NCBI GenBank assembly: GCA_030704615.1
Contig: CM060732.1
Span: 75,185,053 to 75,249,052 of the forward strand
Source: Takakia lepidozioides
Taxonomy: Eukaryota; Streptophyta; Takakiopsida; Takakiales; Takakiaceae
Direction of reading: 5' to 3'
Length of the DNA stretch: 64,000 nt
The notes under the pieces were generated by a model that was not told the origin of the DNA, did not search any database, and was given only the letters and a program-made list of their open reading frames with translations. Positions 57,601 to 64,000 of the stretch are shown here, piece after piece. Both the position numbers and the translations under genes were made by a program. Each line of letters begins with the position of its first letter. Positions within the stretch are counted from its first letter, which is position 1.

Positions 57601-59063
57601 GGGTCCAATGTCAGGCTCCCAATTGTCCTCCTGTAACTGCAACCTTAAGTCCAGTGGGCTTAGAGGTAGAGGACGCGTCCAGTGGTTGCTATGTTGCAAC
57701 CTCTTGGAGCAGTACTCCCTGCCTGCTCAGTCAATGACAGGCCTCATCCTGCCCCATCATCTCATCCTCGAGGACCTCCTCAACCCGAAGAAGAATCCCA
57801 ACCTCATCCATCACAGCCGCCTTGGCTGCCACCTCCCTCTGAACCTCGAGCACCTCCCACGGTGTGCCTGGATGCATGCACCCATGGTCCTCACATGCTC
57901 GCCCCCACTCACTGCCTGTACCGTCTCGGTAGGCAGAGAGACCATCGAGGGAAGTATACTCCGCACTCTGCGTTGCTCAGCCAGAGCCAAGCTGATAATC
58001 CAGGTCAAGCAATTGAGATCCATTGCTTGCCCCAACACTTGACGATGTGATGCCTCAGAAAGAGACGACACCGCCGTGGTACTAGTGGTAAAAACCATTG
58101 CCCGCTCACGCTCGTCAGCATTAGGCTCCACTAACTGCTGCAACTGAGCATCCCACAGGAGGCCAGGTCCACTATCCCGGAAAGCATGCGATCCTGGGAA
58201 GCTGAGCAGTGTAGGTAATGCTGACTCGGTGGTTGACACCACCTTGTTTACCATGGCCAAAGGCGACATGGTCATCGTGTCTCACACGCTGAGACTGCCT
58301 TCTGTGTCCAGAATGCTATCCACTGTGAGATGTGCTGGCCGCTGCACAACCCATCAAATGCACGCTTGAGCAGTGCGGGTGACATCAGTTAGTCCACCAT
58401 AGCCGTGGACGATGAGCCCGTGACCCCACTGTAGCTGCATCTAGCAACACTGCTGACCCAAGCCATGACCGGGACTTGATGCACACTGGCCATCACCCTG
58501 GCCCGAGAATCGCCCATCAGGGGCACATTCTCCAAGATGTATGCTGGAGATATAGCTTGACGAAGCTGCAAGTGGCGCCAAACCCGCACATCTCCCAAAA
58601 CAGACCCGACCTCGAGTCTCGCAATCCATTGTCATGCCCAGCTGATGAATGCCCTTGGCAGGGCCAACCTGCCACTAACCAGATCAATGGAGCCAACCCG
58701 CTCAAATCCTGCGCCCCAACAACGAAATGTCTGCTAGCAAGGCCTGCTGATATCCATGAATTGCAGACACTGACAACAACTCAGGGGGTACCGCCACCAA
58801 CTGAGCAAAATGGCGAAGTGAAACACATCGTGCAGTCTCATCCCTCTCCACATACAGGTAACGCCGAACTCGTAATATGCCTGTAACACAGCAGCCAATC
58901 CGGTGCTGATCCCGCCACAAAGTCCAGGAAGAAAAATGCCTTCATCCGGATACTGCCACACAATAGGTGTGGTGTCCAATGGAGACAACTGAGGAGGGTC
59001 CTGGGCTGCAATCACCGAACTCTCCTCCTCTCCTGACGTTACAAAAGCCTACACCCAGGCTTG
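57601..59063 (-). other. Upstream part of the retroelement (unassigned) up to the assembly gap
   Basis: Long minus-strand frames (58275-57811, 58920-58702 and 59015-58734) have no recognisable gag, protease or RT motif; the nearest readable text is SLRHFAQLVAVPPELLSV and GYQQALLADISLLGRR. By position this should be gag/protease or a deleted-and-rearranged leader. Frame interruptions are frequent. Confidence 0.35.
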
Positions 59064-59563
59064 NNNNNNNNNNNNNNNNNNNNNNNNNNNNNNNNNNNNN
59101 NNNNNNNNNNNNNNNNNNNNNNNNNNNNNNNNNNNNNNNNNNNNNNNNNNNNNNNNNNNNNNNNNNNNNNNNNNNNNNNNNNNNNNNNNNNNNNNNNNNN
59201 NNNNNNNNNNNNNNNNNNNNNNNNNNNNNNNNNNNNNNNNNNNNNNNNNNNNNNNNNNNNNNNNNNNNNNNNNNNNNNNNNNNNNNNNNNNNNNNNNNNN
59301 NNNNNNNNNNNNNNNNNNNNNNNNNNNNNNNNNNNNNNNNNNNNNNNNNNNNNNNNNNNNNNNNNNNNNNNNNNNNNNNNNNNNNNNNNNNNNNNNNNNN
59401 NNNNNNNNNNNNNNNNNNNNNNNNNNNNNNNNNNNNNNNNNNNNNNNNNNNNNNNNNNNNNNNNNNNNNNNNNNNNNNNNNNNNNNNNNNNNNNNNNNNN
59501 NNNNNNNNNNNNNNNNNNNNNNNNNNNNNNNNNNNNNNNNNNNNNNNNNNNNNNNNNNNNNNN
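59064..59563. other. Assembly gap, 500 N
   Basis: Exactly 500 undetermined bases, a conventional scaffold spacer; the true length is unknown. Anything spanning it cannot be interpreted. Confidence 0.99.
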
Positions 59564-61285
59564 ACCACTAAGTACACTGGAAGGAAGAGAGTGGGAAGAT
59601 ATTCAGGTCATGTCAAGACATGGACAAGACCCATAAGGGTCATTGTCAATAAAGACATAAACAGCCTTGATAGGCACTATCTCTCACATTTCCAGTCTTG
59701 TCAACTCATCCCCAAAAAGACACCATCCAATCCCCAAGACAAAACAGGGTGGGAGGGCGGGGTTTGTTCTTTGTGTGGGACAAAGATAAGATATTGTTGT
59801 CCTGTGCATGCTGCAAGGCCTCTTGTTCAGCGTACATATACCAGCAGCTTACCAAGTCAGCCATGAATTATGGCAGGTCATGCATCAGCCAAGGCAAAAG
59901 GACCAGCCTGCATTTTGTCAGAATCCTCAGTATCCCACCAAGCAGTCCAACTTGATCAGGGAGAAGAGGGGGCAACAATGAAAAAAATGGGTTGGGGGGG
60001 GGGGGGTGGTCAGATGGTGGGGTCAGCTGCGGCAATATGTCCAACACCAGATTCCTAAGTTAATCGACTCTATATCTTTGAAACAGACCGCCCACCCGAC
60101 CTGTCAAACAGGCTAAGTCCTGCAGAAGACAGTAGAAGAGATTCTCAAGGACCTGGACCTGGAACCGCAAGTCTTCACACCTGCTGGTAATTCTGACTTA
60201 GAGCTGTAGTGTCCCACCATGTCTGTTGCCATGAGATTTTCTGATGAAATGAAGTTAGGCAAAAACTCTTCCCTGAACTTGTTTCCAGTCAGTGACATGG
60301 GGAGGAAATCTTAGATGACCTCAAGGGTCTACCACTTCGCACTAGACTGAAATTTAAACTCGGGGCCGGAAGCCTCTCTCACCAAAGAGACGCTCTCTTC
60401 AAATCTATCAAGGGAATTGTGCATGTACCTCTATTTACTAACTTTGAAAGTCTCGAGGCTGAGCCAAAAGCCCAACCCCTTATGAGGCCTAGTGTTTTGA
60501 TCTCACACACAACAGATTGATGCTTTTTGTGAAGGGATTTGTAGAGGATATCTGGAAAACCTGGATTAATTCTATATTGAAGGTAGTCTTACTACAACTC
60601 ATCCCCTGACAGAGGTAGGATCTGTCCCTTTTGTTTCCCCAAAGAGGGGCAACAAAGAAAACAGAGAAGTGGGGGGGAGGGAGTGAGTGAGCAGCAACAA
60701 CTCCTTCTGTTCTACTCTCTTTTAAGCTCCCGACGAGATAAATTCAAGGTCAGCTGGTGGGTTCAGCTGCAACATATGTCCAACACTAGATGTCTTAAAT
60801 TAATCGACTCTATAATCTTGGAAACAGGACCGCCCACCACCACCTGTCAAACAGGGTAAGTCCTGGTAGAAGACAGTAGAAGAGTCTCAAGGACCTGGAC
60901 CTGGAACCGCAAGTCTTCACCCTGCTGGATAAATCTGACTTAGACTCTGTAGTGTCCAACCATGTCTGTGGGCAACCTGAAGACATTATTCATTTTCTGA
61001 TACACTGTCCGGGGTTCTCTCACCAAAGAGACGCTCTCTTCAAATCTATCAAGGGAATTGTGCATGTACCTCTGTTTACTAACTTTGAAAAAGTCGAGGC
61101 TGAGCCAAAAGCCCAACCCTTTCTGAGGCCTAGTTTTTGGGCAACTCACACACAGCAGATTGATGCTGGTGTGAAGGGATTTGTAGAGGATATCTGGAAA
61201 ACCCGGATTAATTCTATATGTGAAGGTAAGTCTTACTACCACGTCAGCCCCTGATAGAGAAAGGATCTGTCCCTTTTGTTTCCCC

Positions 61286-61412
61286 AGAGAGGGGGCAACA
61301 AAGAAAAACAGAGAATGTGGGGGGGGGAGTGACTGAGCAGGCAGCAGCCTGCTCAGTCACTCCCCCCCCCCCCCCCCCACCTTCTTTTCTTTTCTTTGTT
61401 GCCCCCTGATGT
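61286..61412. repeat. Foldback palindrome with ~60-bp arms
   Basis: The left arm (about 61290-61342, GGGGGCAACAAAGAAAA ... GAGTGACTGAGCAGGC) is mirrored by the right arm (about 61347-61406, GCCTGCTCAGTCACTC ... TTTTCTTTGTTGCCCCC). The central 24+ bp are perfect, separated by AGCA, and include long G and C runs. It may be a real inverted duplication or a foldback artefact of sequencing or assembly. Confidence 0.8.
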
Positions 61413-61500
61413 ATCCCTCTCACTCCCTCTCTCTGTCTCTCTCTGTCACTCTCTCCCTCTCCTTCTCTCTCCTTCTCTTCTGTGTTGCTCTCTTTTAAGC
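61413..61500 (+). repeat. CT-rich microsatellite
   Basis: Runs of CTCTCTCTGTCTCTCTCTGT and CTCCCTCTCCTTCTCTC. Confidence 0.8.
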
Positions 61501-61930
61501 TCCCGACACCCTAAATTCAAGGTCAGATGGTGGGTTCAGCTGTAACATATGTCCAACACCAGATATCCTAAGTTAATTGACTCTATATCTTGGAAACAGG
61601 ACCGCCCTGTGAAACAGGGTGAGCCCTGGGAGAAGAGAGTAAAAGAGATTCTCAGGATCTGAATCTGGACCCGCAAGTCTTGACCTTGCTGGATAAAACT
61701 GACTTAGAGAGTGTAGTGTCCAAAGCCATGTCTGTTATCAGAAAATTGTCCGATGAAAATGAAGTTAGGAAGAAAACTTCCCTGAACCTGTTTCCAGTCT
61801 GTGACATGGGGGAGGACATCATGGATGCGCTCAAGGGTCTATCCACTCTTGCACCAGACCTAAATTTAAAAGTCAGGGCAGGAAGACTACCTTTGAACAG
61901 TAAACAGAAGCAGAGAGGAAAGGGAGAGTG

Positions 61931-62700
61931 AAATTTCCCTGACGTACCTCTGCTGCTACTGGTGCTTGAAGCGAGCTGCTGCGGTGATGTCGCGGCTGCC
62001 AGCGGCGCGAGTCCCCGCCACTGCAGGGTGTCTCTCCCCGCTCACCATGGCTCTCTCTCTCTCTTCCTCGTTAGGTCGCGCCTCTGCGCGGCGTTCCTAC
62101 CAACAATGGAGAGAGACATCAGCCCGTGCTTAGGGCAAGAAAAAAGACAGAAAGTGAGGGAGGAGGCGGTGCTTACCTTGGGCGTTGGAGCGGCATTGGG
62201 CAAACTCCTTGGGGCCTTGCGACCACCTCGGGCTCAGCAGCAGGTGCGTTTCTCCTCCACCCTAAACCCCACTCTCTGAACTACCTCTCTCCCAAAGAAC
62301 AAACGAAAAAGGGAGGGGAAAGAGATGCTTCAAGCACTTAGGGGAAAAAAAAAGGCGCGGCACCCACGTGCAACGCCCGGCCCGTCGCACGCCTGCGCCC
62401 GCCCTTTTTTTGAAATGTAAAAGTGAATTTTGCAACGGTTGGGCGTCGTTTCTTGCGACCCCCGGCCATAAAAGTAAAAAAACACGTCGCCCCCCGCGAC
62501 GGCTGTCCGTCGCGGGGTGCGACCACCAGGTAAAAAAACAAAAAAGACTCGTCGTCCATTGCGACGCCAGGGTGTCGCAGGAGGCGACGGCCGACCTTTC
62601 TGGATTTAGGGTTTAGGGCCTTTTGGGTTTCTTAGTTTTTATTTTTATTTTTTACTTTTTCATATGGTACTGGGTTAGGGTGTTTGCTTTTTTTTATGGT
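61931..62700. other. Non-coding stretch with GCGAC/GTCGC hairpins
   Basis: No gene is supported. At 62370-62600, GTCGC and GCGAC words alternate (GCGACGGCTGTCCGTCGCGG is a perfect-stem hairpin; TTGCGACGCCAGGGTGTCGC follows), separated by A/T-homopolymer spacers with AAGTAAAAAAAC. It looks like a diverged tandem of about 45-60 bp hairpin units. Confidence 0.45.
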
Positions 62701-63008
62701 GCTAGGTTTTGGATTGGCAGTTTTGGTTGTCTGGGGTTAAAAGGATAAACGGTGTAATTAGGATTCACATACCCAAAATGTGGTTCAATCTGAAATCGCA
62801 AAGCGCTGGGTCTCAACAAATTTTTCCATAGTGTGAGCATCCTAAAGATAGAACGAGAGGAAGGATTTATTGTCTTGGGCTCTAGCACCATAGGGATGCT
62901 CCGCCTTTGGTTACCAATTTTGAAAGCCCCGAGGCTGAGGCATAGGGTTTTTTTGCCAACGGTTTTTGAGAAATTAAAGTGTTGGTGGTGTGTGTTAATT
63001 AGGATGGG

Positions 63009-63832
63009 ATGGTGAGGAAACATCGACCCGTCTCCCTCGAGGATGGGGAGGTAGTACCACACATCGATTGTGGCCCTAGAGTGACCATTTTTCGTGGCAA
63101 GGAGGCACCCATTGCACCTGATCCAATACAGGCTGCCGGGCACAATCGTAGAAGGGACCGGGGCCAATTTTCAGGTGATGCGGAGGATGTTGACACTCCG
63201 GGATCAAATCGGGCGCGCCGCGGGTTGCCCCCTCGCGGGCCACCCTGTCCAACCACGTCCACCTTTGACCCCCCCGACAGGATTGAGTGTTGGTGCACTA
63301 AGTGTTGGGAATGGATACCGCCGGGCGGCACCAGACCACCGAGGCGACGACCGCATGTTGTCGAAAAACATTACAAGAAGAACAAGATTGCGGATGCGGC
63401 AAAGGTGAGTGCTTTTCCCACCCCTCTCATTAACATTCATTCAAGGTACATTTAGGTTTATCTAATAATATAGTATGATTGGTAAGCATACATGAATCAA
63501 AATTACGACGTAAGTATTGATGCGTTGTTCACTACGCACATTGTGGCCACGACTTGATGCCCAAGCTCGCAATCACATTGCACACGAGGCATTTCGCGCC
63601 GGTCTACTTGCAGTTTCAGGGCAGGGTTGGTCTCACCTTGAGGGAGGTGTTGGAAGCCGTCTTTGACACGAAATCTGAACTGTGTACGGGCCATACGTTG
63701 GCACCGATATTCCACCGATACTTCAACATTCCAAAAGGATTTCAACACCAAAGGGAGCACAAAAGTGCCTTATGTGAAATTCTGCAAGTGCTGGAAGAAG
63801 AGGCAGAAGAGGTACACAGATTCGAAGAATGA
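63009..63832 (+). CDS. Unidentified gene start, possibly transposon-derived, with a short Cys/His cluster (low confidence)
   Basis: An ORF from the ATG at 63009 reads MVRKHRPVSLEDGEVVPHID, then a Pro/Arg-rich stretch and RIECWCTKCWEWIPPGG, followed about 15 residues later by HVVEKHYKKNKIADAAK. The C-x-C-x2-C...H...H arrangement is reminiscent of the small zinc-binding domain at the front of CACTA-type transposases, but the match is weak. A good donor follows (GCAAAG|GTGAGT near 63402). A possible next exon lies at about 63554-63832 (LAITLHTRHFAPVYLQFQGR, VGLTLREVLEAVFDTKSELC). If real, it continues beyond the window. Confidence 0.3.
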
Positions 63833-64000
63833 AGCAAGGCATCCGCACCATACAGTGGGTTTCAAAAAGGAAATCAAGATTCGGTGGGCTATCTTTGCAT
63901 CAAGCTTTGTGGGTCGACTTCCACAGGGGCTGTCAATGAAACAGCTTGCACATCTGAAGAAGGGCCCTGCACATCAGTCTGCATTCAGTGGATCTCAAAG

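Larger units (their letters stand above)
60018..61930 (+). repeat. Three direct copies of a retroelement-like tail, about 0.7-0.8 kb apart
   Basis: The phrase GTCAGATGGTGGG / TTCAGCTGCAACATATGTCC / ATCGACTCTATATCTTGG starts near 60018, 60751 and 61523. Each copy continues with coding remnants such as VEEILKDLDLEPQVFTLLDK and DLESVV. Copies 1 and 2 also share HQRDALFKSIKGIVHVPLF and GFVEDIWKT; copy 2 contains CGQPEDIIHFLIHCPGF, resembling the zinc-knuckle found after reverse transcriptase in LINE-type ORF2. Copy 3 has MSVIRKLSDENEVRKKTSLN. All are fragmentary and none encodes an RT. Assignment to a LINE-type tail is tentative. Confidence 0.6.

Noticed and set aside
57473-58050. Plus-strand ORFs of 122-189 aa in the retroelement
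   Set aside because: Antisense to the polyprotein remnant and without domains.
1-64000. tRNA, rRNA or snoRNA genes
   Set aside because: No cloverleaf with A/B boxes or rRNA core was recognised by eye on either strand; a tRNAscan/Infernal run would be decisive.

Overview
This window is nuclear DNA of a land plant. The evidence is plant-type host genes with many short GT-AG introns (a plastid thylakoidal processing peptidase, a V-ATPase E subunit, a plant prosaposin-like protein, an ALG11 mannosyltransferase and a P1B-type heavy-metal ATPase tail), pentatricopeptide-repeat (PPR-E/DYW) relics, and plant-style transposons. The PPR style suggests a non-flowering plant (fern, lycophyte or bryophyte), but the species cannot be fixed from the sequence. 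A 500-N scaffold gap lies at 59064-59563. Exon models below were derived by hand from ORF continuity, splice signals and phase; in the prosaposin, V-ATPase E and signal peptidase genes every junction closes in frame.

Layout. 0-30 kb is genic: prosaposin-like 5' end (108-1762, -), V-ATPase subunit E (3555-5594, -), a 5'-truncated heavy-metal ATPase tail (6063-7832, +), repeats (8.5-14.9 kb, including a 1.9 kb minisatellite and inverted relatives of it), ALG11 (15720-18077, -, N-terminal exons not found), an unidentified gene fragment (about 20.6-21.1 kb, -), a small CxxC protein (22123-22332, -) divergent from a membrane-anchored alpha/beta hydrolase (22706-23818, +), and a six-exon plastid type I signal peptidase (25680-29564, -).

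31435-49522 is one 18,088-bp Mutator-like element (MULE). Its termini are inverted copies of each other and it is bounded by a perfect 9-bp target-site duplication, TATTGTTGC. Its terminal regions are kilobase-scale minisatellites built on TGTAACCC/TGTCACCC. Between them lie a four-exon MULE transposase (+), a four-exon protein ending in a Ulp1-type SUMO-protease domain with intact H/D/Q/C residues (-), and a C2HC zinc-finger ORF (+). The terminal motif also pervades introns, spacers and the ULP coding sequence, where it is translated as Gly-Asp-Thr and Gly-Tyr-Thr repeats. This element is the most interesting object in the window.

49.5-64 kb is repeat-rich: a MITE-like inverted repeat, a decayed tandem PPR array (about 51.9-55.0 kb, -), a deletion derivative of a Ty3/gypsy polyprotein whose integrase ends in a PHD-like finger (55367-57600, -), the gap, three direct copies of a retroelement tail (60.0-61.9 kb), a foldback palindrome, and an unidentified gene start (about 63 kb, +). 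Several otherwise coherent ORFs show one-base frame breaks in or next to homopolymers, so residual assembly indels are a real alternative to pseudogenisation.
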